64,000 nucleotides of DNA from Cycas panzhihuaensis (GCA_023213395.1 CM041465.1:80359741-80423740), one strand, 5' to 3'. Shown: positions 34,140 through 47,400, counted from the first letter of the stretch. The notes: generated by a model not told the origin, from the letters alone. Translations and numbers: made by a program.

Positions 34140-35200
34140 CCTACCTGGTTGCTTAGATCATGGTGGCGCCTCTGATTTCTTCTTGTTACAGGTCAATCGA
34201 AGATTGGAATGAACAGTATCCCAGGAGGGATTACACATAGTGTTCTCTGAGTATCTACGAATGCATGGATAGTTTCTTCTACCAGGATAATGCTTCAGAG
34301 ACCTATTGGGACACATATAATCAAGGATCCTTTGTTTGATGTCTGTTCAAGTTGAGGTTTCGAAACCTGGTGGATCTCCACGGAATGCACGAGCATCACT
34401 ACTTATCGTCAGTTTGAAGATATCGATCTCGTAAGCAATCGTCCAATCTTTGTTCATTAGAGTTAGGATTTGAATGTTGTTCCTCTGCAGATGACTAGGG
34501 TTCTTGGATGACTTCTTTCAAGGCACACTTCCCAGATGGATACCCTCTCAAACACTAGAAATGCCTATTATTTTCCTTGGCATTTCAAATGAGCCTGCTG
34601 TTAGAAGAGAATTCTCCTTAGGACAGAAGCTCATACTGGGTCAAAATAGATGATTCCTCATGGATCTATCTAGATGTAGTACTAATGATGATTAATAGCC
34701 GAACAAATCTCAATAACTATTTCTTTCAAATAGGTTTTGGACTCTTTTGTCTCCTCGTGCTAGCTGTAATTCGACTGAATAATAGGACTAGTATTGATGC
34801 CTATATTCTTGGGCTAGGAGCTTCTGTAGAAGTCAAGGTTTGGACAGGTGAAAAGATGCTTTGTAAAATGAGAAGGCAACCTAGCTGGGATTTTGGTACT
34901 TTTCGCTACATTTATGGCTGTGATGGTTATATTTCATGAAAGGGAGCCTACATGGTCTGGGCATGTGGCATGGAAGAACAATATATGCACAATTTTAGTG
35001 CTTAGCATTGGTACAACTTTAAGACAACCTCCTTATATTTGGTCTACTGCTGATCTTCCACATGATCATATAGACTTCTTGTTGTTCCTCCTCTGGTTTT
35101 TGGTGTTCTTATAATATATGCTAATAGTATTCATTATCATGGTCAGTCTACATCTTGTGCGCTTGCTCTGAATGTTTTTTCAACATGCCATGGAGATGTG
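34140..35200 (+). other. Possible captured host-gene segment in the leader of element F (unidentified)
   Basis: This segment is less AT-rich than its surroundings and reads better on the plus strand, opposite to the element. Open stretches at 34685-34939 (84 residues, hydrophobic near the start: FGLFCLLVLAVI) and 34893-35114 (73 residues, two hydrophobic patches) overlap in different frames, so at most one is real at any point. Splice-site-like sequences occur (TTCTTGTTACAG near 34195, CTCGTAAGC near 34430, CTCTGCAG near 34488), as expected for a captured genomic gene fragment. I recognise no protein family. It could equally be leader sequence with chance open frames. Confidence 0.3.
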
Positions 35201-35209
35201 TTCAAGCCT

Positions 35210-35225
35210 CCATGCTCCGATACCA
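35210..35225 (-). other. Primer-binding site of element F
   Basis: Minus strand TGGTATCGGAGCATGG immediately inside the 5' LTR. Confidence 0.88.
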
Positions 35226-35659
35226 TGTAAGAATAGGCACATGCACAATGTCATCACAAAATCATAAAATATGCAATCATAGGTAACAAGATAACATTGC
35301 ACATGTACATAGATTGACAGGTGGAAAACCCCTTATGGGGAAGAAAAACCACCTCCTAAAGTTCTAATTTTATTAAGAATTATTGTAAACAAAAAACCAA
35401 ATATGTAAACCACCTAACACCTAAACTAGCCTTTGAAAAGGCATCAAGACAGTCCTCCTATATTCATGGAACCCACTCCTTGAATCTAAGAGATGAATTT
35501 ATATAACGAAAGGTTTTTTGAAATGCAGTTTTGCATTTCAACCACCTTTCACATAAGTTAATTAATAAACATAAAGTTTAAACATTAGGATAACTTAAAT
35601 ATACATTTAGACATGTGACTAAAATATGAACTTTAAAAGATTACATTAACATTCTAACA
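35226..35659 (-). repeat. 5' LTR of element F
   Basis: 434 bp; plus strand TGTAAGAATAGG...ACATTCTAACA, followed by ACTCT. Confidence 0.95.
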
Positions 35660-35664
35660 ACTCT

Positions 35665-36809
35665 TTTCTCCATGACATAAGGTAATGAGCTATTTTTAAA
35701 CTTCATATAGCTCATGTTTTTTTTATTGATATAGAGTTGTAGTATGTAGATAAATGTCATTTAAATGAATATGAAAGTGGAAAGGGGAGTACCAAAGGGC
35801 TTGATAAAGTGTACCCATATCCAATCCTATCTTTGATAGATTTCATGATTCTTATAGAAGTGATGACTAATATTCCAAAGTTGGTTTTTAGCCTACTTTG
35901 TAATAAAGAGAAAATTAATTTAGGCTTTGACTCTTGATTCATAATGCATCAAAACAATGAGCAAATATTGATAACCTATTATAAAATTATCATAGTTGAT
36001 ATAGATTCCTTAGATGACATGGATTATTATAGAAAGAGTGATATGGATTATAATTCAATTACATATTAGTTTTAAGATATTTTTGATAGCAAAGATCAAG
36101 TACCATTTCTAGGACTCAAGAAGGATCCACTGATAATTTAGAGGCTTATTATGAAATTGAGATTAAAGACATGATAATTAGGCATCTAACTAATTTGTTA
36201 TAATAGAATAATGAGGCTAATGAAGTCAATGGAGCTAAAACATTATTTGAAAAGACTAAATATATCTAGGATCAAATGATAAATATAGATTTTGAGGAAG
36301 AGGTATTTATTTTTGTATCTTATTTACATGATTTTCCTTCATATAGCCATATAATTTATATTGCTTAAGTGTTTACATATGGTTATAGAAGTTCAATCTA
36401 GGATATTGAAGGGGATAAATCCATCCTTTTTGTATTAAGAGATCGAGAAGAAGACTTTGCTATAAAGAACATTATGGAACAAATTTTAGAGGAAGTTATT
36501 TTAATGACCACTATGAAGGAAAGTTGTACATATAAAGAACTATTAGAGGAATATGATTCCTCAAAAGATTATTTAGAATCAAGTTTGGCATATTCAAGTC
36601 TTATCATTTTTTTACCCTTATTTGACATATGTTATTTCCCATTTTAGGAATGATTTTTCTCCTATACCATGTGATGAGAAATAAAAGCTTTTTATGAGTC
36701 TAATGTCTCTATTAAAATTAATAATTAAAGGTTTCCTATATAAAAGGACATCACTATTATTTATTAGTATCTAGAAAAGAGATACTCATACCTTACCACT
36801 ATCATTTTA
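35665..36809 (+). pseudogene. Element G: decayed gag-like remnant, right part
   Basis: Continues the host sequence into which F inserted. Plus frames give acidic phrases with stops (for example DSLDDMDYYRKSD near 36010, FVSYLHDFPSYSH near 36320, EQILEEVILMTTMKE near 36480). It ends at TTTTA (36805-36809), the left duplication of chromovirus H. No zinc knuckle or enzyme motif found. The open minus-strand frame at 35757-35942 is not supported. Confidence 0.35.
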
Positions 36810-37217
36810 TGTTATATAACCACTTATAGTCTATAGAACTTGTCCACATATGCATATGACCAAGGCTCATAATAGTTAGTGGTAGTCATTAACTTGTGTA
36901 TGCAGGACCATTTGTGACTATCAATAAAATTGAAGATCATTTATCCTACCTATGGGATTGGTTGAAAGAATGCATTTTTTTATATATTTAAGACATGATG
37001 TTTATAAAGGAATGTGGTTGTGTATTTTGTATCTCATATAAGATTATACTTCATTATAATTGGTGCTCTTAAGTTTTGTTTGGTGTCCTTGTAAGTGCTT
37101 AATTTATATACTTTTACATCCTCCATAAATAAAAGTGGTCCCTTTTTACTCTATATTATGTTTTTTACATCATTTATATTGTGAGAGTGAGAAAGATCAC
37201 TAGAAAGGAACCTTCTA
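36810..37217 (+). repeat. 5' LTR of element H
   Basis: TGTTATATAACCACTT...AACCTTCTA. TATATATTTAAG near 36981 is a TATA candidate. LTR terminal CA is TA in both copies. Confidence 0.92.
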
Positions 37218-37219
37218 AG

Positions 37220-37231
37220 TGGTATCAAAGC
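37220..37231 (+). other. Primer-binding site of element H
   Basis: TGGTATCAAAGC, two bases after the LTR; one mismatch to the initiator-Met complement. Confidence 0.9.
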
Positions 37232-38682
37232 TTTTGTATGGATCCACCTAAGAAGTTAATCTATAGGAAAAGTAGAAAAAAAAGGGATTTTTTTTTTCTT
37301 GGTAAAATTCTAGAAACCATATTCTAATTTTATTTTTTCAATTTCTATGTTATTATTATTTTATTAAATTCAATAATTAGCTATAAGTGGGCGGTAAGTT
37401 TCCTCCCTCTTATGTCCACAAGTTGTAGGTAGAAACCCCATATGAGGGGTCTTTATAAATCATAGGGATTTAACATTTTTGGTCAAGAATATACACCCAT
37501 ATATGAAGTGAAGTAGATAACACTACTTATGAAGGCCTTAAATAGAACCTAACTATGATATTAACCCTCCATGTACCTTTAGGTATAATGAAGGATCCTT
37601 ATAGATTCCCTTACTTTACTTAGAATAGGAAAAATTATTGCTCGCCTATCCTCTATAGTGCACCAATTAGTAGTTAGCATTAAAATATTACTCTTCATGA
37701 ATACCTTAGCATGACTATTACAACTATGGGTATAAATTTTTTCTATAGTTGGTACCCTAATAAATTAGGCTGAGTGGAAGTAATGATTGGGAAGTTTATC
37801 ATGGGGCCTATAGAACTAGTTATATCCTATTTCTTAAGTTTGAGGTACTTTTGTATCTTCATAGTAAAAATTTTACCCAAAGAAGAGGGTTACACAATTA
37901 ATAAATGGTAAATTCCCTTAAGTGTACCTTAAATATGGGATACCTTTAAGTAAATATTATTGTGATAATGCTAGTCAATACTAATTATGATAGTTATGAA
38001 TCAATATAACCTACATTCAATCCCAATAATAGTCCTTCTTATCTAAACCTTCAACTAAATTCCTAATTCCCATACCTAATTTTTAAACCCAAAGTCCACC
38101 CTTTAAAAAATAATAAAAAAAAGAAAAAAAAAAAGAAGGAAAAAGAAGAAAAAGGCTATTGCTTGGTCTGTAGGGCCACTTGAGGAAATACTTGTCTAAT
38201 TTAGACAAAGCTTATACTAGTAGGCTTAGATTTATAATTAAAAAATAAAAAAAGAAATGAGTATTGGTAAGAAAAAAATACCCTAGTCACATATAAATCT
38301 TATTTTAATTAGCACATTATATTTATCATTTTGGGCTAGGTCAATTCCAATCCTACATTTTAGTGATAAATAACAAGTGGGCCCCACCAGATAAAAAGCC
38401 ACACATAATCTTACTATATCATTCAAACAAGCTAATCATGCTCATTGTAATGAACTAAGTGCGATTGTTACCTTGTTTTCACCCCATCTATATATATTTG
38501 TACTTAGGAGGTTAGGTTGTAAACACCTCCAAAACCTTATTTCCTTCTGCATCACTCTCCACTTCATTAATCTATTTTTGTATACCTATTTTCCCTTTTG
38601 TGTAACACTCTCCTTTTGGATCTATTCCATTTTTCATAATTTCCTTTAACACTTATTTGTAGGGAATAGAATGTAGGCCCAA
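37232..38682 (+). other. Leader or N-terminal gag region of element H and adjoining foreign sequence
   Basis: No firm motif. 38100-38150 is an A-rich low-complexity run. Sequence left of 38698 (about 38380-38698) belongs to the element carrying the tandem LTRs, because a minus-strand PBS lies at 38683-38698. The boundary between H and that insert is not visible. Confidence 0.45.
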
Positions 38683-38698
38683 ATGCTCTGATACCAAA
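38683..38698 (-). other. Primer-binding site next to the tandem LTRs (element I)
   Basis: Minus strand TTTGGTATCAGAGCAT; TGGTATCAGAGC is a perfect initiator-Met complement. It abuts the LTR end at 38699. Confidence 0.88.
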
Positions 38699-39557
38699 TG
38701 TAGGAAAAAAATATTTGCAAGAGAATAGGGCAGAACATATATCAAATAACCATAAATCAATATTGCATCAATGTAGCATGATAGCATAAACACATGAAAG
38801 CATTGTATTCAAGCCATTATGAGAAGAGTAATACAAATTTCCTAAAAGAGGGTGGTGTCTAAAGACACCAGGGTTGCACACCCCTCAATATTTATAATTT
38901 GGGGGAGGAGGGAAACTCCTCAACCCCTGAATTCAAAATAATAATAAAATAATGTTCACTTAACTCAAATGAAACTAACTCAACTTAACATAAATCAAAG
39001 TTAAACTTACCTTAACTTACTTTGACATGATGAGCATCGCATGTCTAAATTCAAGTTGATGAGGTGTATAATCCTAGTTGGAAAGGTGGGAGTGGAGTGA
39101 TGATGATTAACTCCAACATTATAGAAAAAATATATTTGCAGGAGAACATGGCAGAACATGTAACCAATAACCAAAACTCAATACAAGTCATAAATCACCA
39201 CTAGATCAATGTAGCATGATAGCATAAACCATGAAAGCATTGTATTCAATCCATTATAAGAAGTGAACATTACAAATTTCCAATAAGGAGGCAGTGTCTA
39301 AAGACACCAGGGTTACACGCCCCTCAATATTTATAATTTAGGGGAGGAGGGAAACTTCTCAACCCCTAAATTCAAAATAATTATAAAATAATATTCACTT
39401 AACTCAAATGAAACTAACTCAACTTAATATAAATCAAAGTTAAACTTACCTTAACTTACCTTGACAGGTTGAGCATCACATGTCTAAATTCAGGTTAATG
39501 AGGTGTACAATCCTGGTTGGAAAGGTGGGAGTGGAGTGATGATGATTAACTCAAACA
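38699..39557 (-). mobile_element. Element I: two LTRs in direct tandem, minus strand
   Basis: Copy 1 is 38699-39118 (420 bp) and copy 2 is 39119-39557 (439 bp), head to tail with no spacer. Copy 1 reads TGTAGGAAAA...CTCCAACA on the plus strand; in the minus sense that is TGTTGGAG...TTTCCTACA. Copy 2 has its outer TG changed to TT. A PBS flanks copy 1 on the left, so copy 1 is the 5' LTR of a minus-strand element whose body should lie to the left. No third LTR copy is seen. An LTR-LTR junction could come from a two-LTR circle or from recombination between copies. Confidence 0.8.
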
Positions 39558-42500
39558 TTATTGCAACTAGATTGTTCTTTAATGCCCCCTACATAGGTTG
39601 ATCACATCTAAGCTTTAGAGGAACATTTTGAGGAAATATCTCAAAGCATTGTACTCTTTAAAGAAATAGATCTAAGTATACCTAGTTTGTCATATGAAAT
39701 TACCAAGTTGAAATATATCATACAATAGACACAAGATCAAAGTAACTAGTGACATGATGACCTAGACTAGAAATTTGATAAGATACTTTGACAACTAGTG
39801 GCCAACTCCATTAACTCTCTAATTTAAAAAGGTCTTCACCATCACTTGTTGGAATAATACCTCCTCCTTCATCAAGGTAGCCCCAATTCAATGACAATAT
39901 TATAATCTCAAATTTTGATCCTTGTCTCGAGTTGGAGTCCTATGTCCCCAATAGATTAGATAACATTTACTTCAATCCATATAGAGGGGAAAGCACACCA
40001 TTGGTTTTGTTGGTGGTAGTATGAGAACTCATCTATTCAAATATGGAGATAATTTTATTAGATTTTTTTCTTTAAATAATATGAAGGCACCTAGAATAAC
40101 TCCTTCTTTGTCCAACTCTCTTAAGTGAAATAGATAACATCAGTAGAGGCTTACGTGGATAAATTTTAGGAATTACACACTTGGGTTCTACATTCACTTG
40201 ATCAGGACATACTTATTAATATATATACATTGGGACTCAAGGAGCATATCTATATATTCTTAAAGGTTGCATCCTTATTCAACCTAAAGGAGGTTTTGTC
40301 TAAAGCAAAAGCAAATAAGGCCAAGTTTGTGATAGAATGAATAATAACATTTAGATGAGATTCCACATGGTATCAATGACCCTAATTTTTTGACCAATAA
40401 CATTAGTAACTCAAAATAGAGGAAATACAATGATCAACTATAGAACCAGTAGTACACCCAATCTATATTCTAATAGCATAAGTAAATTGATAAATGAAAG
40501 CTAATCCATGCATCAAGTATTTAGGTAAATAGGTCCCCAAATATGTGAGGGTATGCAAAAAAAAGCATATGATCTTCATAGTTGACCTTGCTCTAGATGA
40601 GGAATCTAATTCCAAGAATGAACCCAATGAGGACCCCCCACTAAGAATTCATGCTTGATCCCTAACCATAAATTTCCTTAGATATATTATTATCCACGTC
40701 TTACCTAGAACCCCTCTAAGTACAAGGAAAAATAAAGAAGACTCTTATCAAAACCTTAATTGACAATGGCAGGTCATTAAATTTTATAGACATTTCTTTA
40801 GTAAGATAACTAAGTCTTTATATTCTTCTTAAAATTGAGTTTACCTATTCTTTACCATGCCATCAAATCCTATACTATATTGGTGCTATTAAAAATGTCA
40901 TGATAGAAATCAGTTCCTATTGCCTAGTTGATAATTTTTATGCCCAATTTATAAGAGGATTAGATGTAATCCTTGGAGTCTAATAGATCTAAACACTCAG
41001 TATATACAATACCAATAACTCTTCTAAAAATCCCTTTATCTTGTTTAAGGACCATATGGGTCAAACATATAAATTGCATGGCATCCAATCTCTCCCAAAC
41101 AAAGGCATCACCCTAAATTGAATGAGGGATAACTTGACCATTAGTCTCAAATATATAGTCTACATTAACAACATCTAACCTTAACCTGCTATTCACCTAG
41201 ATATTTAATCTTTATTGTCAAATTATCAACTAGTATTCACCTTGTTGCCTAACACACCCCCACCAGATCATGGTTTCCATCTTTCTATTAAACTTATAAA
41301 TCATGATGACCCCATTAGGCTTAAGACTCTACTAAAATTTATATTTCTAGTAAAATAAAATTAATAAAATTACAATTGAACTAATGGACATGGGTATTAT
41401 CTAGCCTAGTACAAGTCCCTATGTGACACCTATTGTCCTCGTATGGAAAAAAGATGGTTCATTTTGATTTTATGTAGATTATCAAGAGCTTAATAAAATC
41501 ATAATAAAAAAAAGTCCCCTACCCATAGGATTGATAACATTCTTGATGAGATTTATGATGCTACTATATTTTCTAAACTTGATATTCAATCTAATTATTA
41601 CCAAATCTCAATCACCCCTAAAGATCGTCATAAAAGTACCTTCATAATATATCACAAACACTTTGAGTTCTAGTTATTACATTTAGATTATTGAATGCTC
41701 TGACCACATTTTAAGCCTCAATAAATAAAAGATTTGGGCCCTGCCTATGAAACAACATCATTATTTTATTTGATTCCATCTTTATCTATGGATCTTATAT
41801 AACTTATAGACTTTAACATATAGAAAAAATCCTTCAAATCATCATATAACATCAACTATAGAAAAAATCTAAGTGTGAATTTGGTAGCTTTGATTTATAG
41901 TACTTAGGCCATATCATCTTAGTAGAAGATGTCAGAGTTGACCTAGATAAAATCTTGGTTATCACCACCTAACTTGTCCTTAAGAACCTCACATAGTTGC
42001 AAGCCTTCCTAGGCCTCACAATGTTTTATTGCCATTTTATTTGAAACTATGCTTCATTGACTACCCCACTAGCCAATGTACTTTAAAAATACTCATTCTA
42101 GTGGATCCTTGTAGTAACATATGCTTCCAATCACCTTAAAATTGTTATGATGTCCACTTTGGTCCTTACCATGGTCAATTTTTCATAACCCATTTAGCTT
42201 GAATACAATGCTTTGGGTTTTGGCCTAGATGCCATCCTCATGCAAAATTTTCACCCCATCTCATTTAAAAGTTGAAAATTTGAGGACCATGAGAGTTGAT
42301 TATCCACCTATCAAAAAGAGATAAATGCAGTCTTCCATGTTATAGACAAGTAGCATAATACTTCCTTGGGTTTAAGATTACCATCTTAAGTAATCACCAT
42401 AACCTTTGTCACTTGTTAGATAAACTGATGTTATCTGAAGAGCAATCCAAATGGATTGATCATCACTTATAGGTATTAATTTTATGATTACTTATAAGAA

Positions 42501-44000
42501 ATACAAAGACAATATTATCATTGATGCCCTCTCTCACCTCCCTTTCGGTAATGACACTTCTCCCAAATCCCTTATCCATGCTATTTCCACATCTCAATTG
42601 ATATGGTTAAAGTTCTTAACAATTAAAAACTAAGCCCAAGTAGACTATTCCTAATGTGATTTCAAAACCCAAAATCACAGGGACTCATCCATTCACAATG
42701 AATGCTTTTATGTAAAAATTAAATTTTCATCCACCTAACATTCATCTTTATCTCTCACATCTTGACGTAATACTGCTCCACTCTTATAAGGGTTCACTCA
42801 AGTTTTGATAAAACATATTGACATATTCATGCAAATTTTTACTAGCCACATATAAAACCTTCCATCTTTACATTTATCACAGAAGGTGAAATATACTAGA
42901 GAAATAAGATAAACATTAAGGCCTAACTCAGACTACTCCAACCCTTATATATTTCCCAAGGAAAGTAATAGGATATTGCCATGGATTTCATCACAAGACT
43001 ACAACTATCTGTTGGATGCAATTTGATTTGGGTCATCATTGATAGACTAACTAATATGCTTATTTTCTACTAACCTATACATCATATAAGGCATCCTTCC
43101 TTGTTGATTTCTACATCTAAATTATATTCTATCTATACAATATCTTATCTACTATAGTATGTAATCATGATCCTAAGTTTACTAGCATATTTTGGCAAGT
43201 AGTAGGTACCTCTTTCAATATGAATTTGGCCTATCATCCATAAATAGATGGCCAATTAGAAGCCCTTAACAAAATGCTAAAGACTTACCTATAATGTATT
43301 ACCTATGATCACCAAGCTAAATGGACCTCTTGGCTAGCCCTTGTAAAATATTAATATAATTTCCCCCATCATTTAGCCATTAACATATCTCTATTTATGA
43401 CTCTTTATGCCTATCTCCTACTATCTTATTACATGTTAGCAACTAACCTTTGAACTACCTCTATCCAATTGAAACTCTAAGATATGGACCAAATCCTCAT
43501 AAACCTTAAATATAACTTATTCATAACACAAAATCATATGAAATGACTTGCTAACTAGCACCATTTTTTCTCTCCTTTTCCATTGGAAATCTCATCTATC
43601 TTCATCTCCAACCTTACAAGTAACAATCCCTTAAGAGTCATAAAAGTCAAAAGCTTAACCCATATTAATATAGACCATACAAAGTACTTCACTGGATTGG
43701 TAAAGCTTCCTACTCCCTTGAACTCCCTTATAATACTAAAATCCATAATTTCTTTCAAAGATTCATGCATTAAAAAGTACCTCAGTAAAGATACTATCTC
43801 CTAAACAACCTTTCCAGTCCTTAGTGAAGAATAGCTTCTTACCATCTCACCAAAGAAGATTTTGGCTAGTCAGGAATGCCATCTTTATAATAGGACCATC
43901 TCTAAATACTTGGTGTAATGGGTTAGATGTAGAATAGATGAAGTAAGTTAGAAGTATATTGAATTTTTTAAGTAATATCCATACCTTCTTTACTTCATGG
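39558..44000 (+). pseudogene. Element H gag-pol with C-terminal chromodomain-like region
   Basis: Gag: YVDKF and LHSLDQDILINIYTLGLKEH at about 40150-40260. Protease: TLIDNGRSLNFIDISL at about 40750 (D-N-G in place of D-S-G). RT: TPIVLVWKKDGSF and VDYQELNKI at about 41430-41500. RNase H/RT connection: CEFGSF, YLGHII, LQAFLGL and CHFI from about 41870 to 42050. Integrase: MDFITRLQLSVGCN and WVIIDRLTNM at about 42980-43060. Near 43700 IGKASYSLELPYNTKIHNFF matches the conserved element end, and from about 43850 KILASQECHLYNRT, ISKYLV and then YPYLL with SQGGRPIR have the layout of a chromodomain (about 50 residues). Many stops and frame changes; clearly the oldest complete element here. Confidence 0.82.
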
Positions 44001-44012
44001 ACTTAACATCTC

Positions 44013-44025
44013 AAGGAGGGAGACC
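44013..44025 (+). other. Polypurine tract of element H
   Basis: AAGGAGGGAGACC before the LTR start at 44026. Confidence 0.85.
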
Positions 44026-44431
44026 TATTAGATAACCACTTGCAATTTATAGAACTTTCCTAGATGTGCATATGACTAAGGCTCATAGTGGTTAGCGGTA
44101 GTCATTAACTAGTATATATAGGACCATTTGTGACTACTAATAGAATTGAAGATCATTTGTTATGATAATGGCATTGGTTAGAAGAAGACCTCTTTTGTCT
44201 ATTTAAGGCTTGATGTTTATAAAGGAAGGTTGTTATGTATTTTATATTTCATATGAGATTGTACTTTAGTGCACTTGGCGTCTTAAGTTTTCTTTGGTGT
44301 CCTTATAAGTGCTTAATCTATGTACTTTTACATCCTTCATAAATAAAAATGGTAATTTTTGCCTCCATGTTATGTCTTTTTCATCATCTTCATTATAAGA
44401 TTGAGGAAGATTATTGGAAATAAACATTCTA
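44026..44431 (+). repeat. 3' LTR of element H
   Basis: 406 bp, TATTAGATAACCACTT...AACATTCTA; first TG is TA. Followed by TTTTA. Confidence 0.92.
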
Positions 44432-47400
44432 TTTTAATAATCTCTTAGTAATTGAGTAAAATTTTAAGGTTTTTCTTCTATAGTTATGGAGTTTGGAAGG
44501 TAATCTACTTAGTGTTTTAGTGAAAAACTTTTACTTCAAACCTTTTCTAACACTTTTTACATATTCCCCTTATACATAGTAGCATAGGATTTTTTCCATT
44601 TTTATAATGTACAAGATAAATAAGTGCATTATAGTCATACAAGATAAGGAGGATTAAGCAGGATGCCTATTCTTAGTATATAAGAGAAGCCCAAATGATG
44701 TAGTCACTCTCATAGTCATGTGAGCTATAATTAGGATGAAGGAAGAATTAGAAGTTAACATATGCCTAAGGAATCAAGAGAATTGATTTGGTTTAGATTA
44801 AATATTGATGTTGATATTATGAGTTATGGTGATCACCATCCAAAATGCTATCATAAGAAGGAGGCTATCCCATATTTTCTATTTTTATAAATCTAATATT
44901 ACGCCTCATTTTTTTCATTCAAATAAGGCATAAATCTAGAAGTATAATAAGGTGATCATAATGGAGAAACCAATAGGTAAGCTAGGGAGATATGTGATTT
45001 ATTATTCATCACTTGATAAGAGATTTGGTTAATGTTGAATGAATGATCAAACTTAGGAAGCTATAATATAAAGTTATGGGTGAAATCCTAGCATTATAAG
45101 CATGAAAGAATGGCTACGTTAAAGTAGAAATGGTTATGTAAGATCATGTGATGTAGACATTTATGATGTAGGAAAGAAATTTATGGAAAAATAAATGATG
45201 AATGAGCTTTTCCTATGAGTTATGGTCTTGTTATAATCCATTATTTGAGAGTATTTATCAAGAAAAGAAATGATATTATAAGAAATACTCTATATAGGAG
45301 GAGGTAACATAGGATAATGAAATCAACAAAAACTATTCCCATAAGTTTCCTTCTCGCAAGGAGGATTTTTTCTAGAACCCCCTTTTTTAGAAATAACTAC
45401 AAAAGTAGGAAAAGAAAAGGTAATCTATTATTATCACAAAGAAATTCCCCACACATGGGCTCAATTCAATTAATATAGCTTAAGAATACTATCTTACAAA
45501 TGTGAAGAGTATACATAGGGATCATTTATGCATAAATGAAAACTACATATGGCACAGAGAGTTAGAGTAATAAAGTGCTCATGAGGTCATTTCCCACATG
45601 TATTACTTGCCCCTCTGGACTAAGAAAGACAAAAATAACTATTTTATAGGAAATTATCATATAGGAAGGATGATTAAGTGAGGATAGAAATAATTTATAA
45701 AGGGAATTTTATCATTGAGGAAAGGCTATTATGGGGAATGATTAAGTGGGGGCATATTGCTAGGATACAAAGAAATCTAAGGTCATCTTTCTAAAAATAA
45801 ATGTATAACCATGGTATACTAAGAGGTATGAATATCAATAAGATTTGAACCCTTGATTAAGAAGGGGATTTTTATAATATAATTTTGATTGTTCTTCCTT
45901 GTCTCATGATTAAAAGATAATGAATTGATATGATTGGTTGACCTTCTAAACATTACAATGATGATGATACTTCATTAAAGTGATTATGCATTCAGCCTAT
46001 AAGAAGAAAGTACCTAATCATAAAATGTTATGATTAATTAATTGTCCTATGAACCTATATCTCATTCAATTGACTACAACTAAGTGACCTTAAGCAAAGG
46101 GAGAAAACACAAATTGCACTACTTATAATTAAGCGTTGTCCAAGAGATGGTTGATCATAATAATTTTCATCTTAAAGGATCAAGGAGATGTCATGGTGGG
46201 TAACTGTATGTAAAGTTTATAAGATGTCATATGTTCCAAGATCACCAGATAACTAAAGGTATATGGTGATTCAAGAGCCCCTATAATAAATTATTAATTT
46301 TGAAAAATGAGTATTACTCAAAATGAGTTAGAATCTAACAAGAAGGTGATTCCTTATTAGGGATTGCAATATGGAAGAACACTTAAATTAAATTCAATAA
46401 AATAAGGTTAGATACTATAGCATAGGGGAAACTCATTAGAGGTAAAAATTTAGTCATAAATACAACTATAAGTGGAGGATTTAATGAATCACAGAGTTAT
46501 ATATTCCTACACCTTTTCTTTATGGATTATTCTATGAAAGATTAACTAAAGCAAGGTCAGTACATAGTCTCAGACCCAACCCCTATGCAGGGAGGAATAT
46601 ATATTTCATGATTAGATAACTTCAAGGTGGTTGTTAATTGATGCAAACCTTAAAGGCCATTTCAATGGTTATATAAAAAGTATCCTAATAGTACCATATG
46701 AGGTATAATTACTCCAATGATTTTACTTATCCTTGTGGTAATGATAACACAGACTTATGGAGAAGATATTGCTACAATAAAGATCTGACACAAAAAATAT
46801 TTTCTTATCATAATAGTTATTGATCAACAAAGCATAAGTAAAGGGCTAAGTTTTCATTAGAGATATTTTACTCTTAAGTTGTAACTTAAGTGGAGAAGAT
46901 CTACAAGGGAAGACACCATGCTATAAAGAGGTATTTTTAGTCAACTTAAAGGCAAAAGGTAGAGGGTGAAGAAGGAAGAATTAATGTTGATATCACACAC
47001 CTCTTCCCTAGGAATTCTTCTTACATACATTTTATTTCTCTTCCAAAATCTTTTCTTCTTTCTTCTTTTTGTTAGTATATATTATATATACTTATTATTA
47101 GGATTGCTATCTTTGGTAAGAGGTGTTGTAGCATGTAATAGACCAAAAAAGCTTAATGAGTACTTAGTAAGTGTATCTACTGCTAAAGGCTTTTAGGTTT
47201 TATTATAGTTTATAATGATGTATCACTTAACATTATTAGATAGCACTCAAAGCTCTCATGCATCCAATTGTATATATAATATTCTTTTGATAAAGCATAG
47301 GTTATCTTTTGTAAATAATTATTTATTTCATTTTGTTAATTATTGTGGGTATTATTTGATGTAAATTTTCTATTTTGAAAGAGTAAGTATTTATATCTTG

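Larger units (their letters stand above)
32911..35209 (-). other. Unusually long leader of element F
   Basis: About 2.3 kb between PBS and gag start, where most copia elements have a few hundred bases or less. It contains AT-rich sequence (32911-33780), a G-run tandem repeat (33820-33968), a short AT-rich bridge, and a 1-kb GC-richer segment (about 34140-35200) that looks foreign. No gag-pol motif here. Confidence 0.75.
28176..35659 (-). mobile_element. Element F: full-length Ty1/copia retrotransposon, minus strand
   Basis: Length 7484 bp. Two 434-bp LTRs (28176-28609, 35226-35659) are flanked by a perfect duplication ACTCT (28171-28175, 35660-35664). On the minus strand the order is LTR, PBS (TGGTATCGGAGCATGG), leader of about 2.3 kb, one gag-pol frame (32910 to 28657), PPT, LTR. 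Integrase precedes reverse transcriptase. The LTRs differ by roughly thirty substitutions by eye, mostly transitions. Confidence 0.95.
36810..44431 (+). mobile_element. Element H: Ty3/gypsy chromovirus, plus strand, badly decayed
   Basis: LTRs 36810-37217 (408 bp) and 44026-44431 (406 bp) are flanked by TTTTA on both sides (36805-36809, 44432-44436). A clean PBS TGGTATCAAAGC starts at 37220 and a PPT AAGGAGGGAGACC ends at 44025. Inside lie gag, protease, RT, RNase H, integrase and a chromodomain-like end, plus a foreign tandem LTR pair (38699-39557). Confidence 0.92.
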
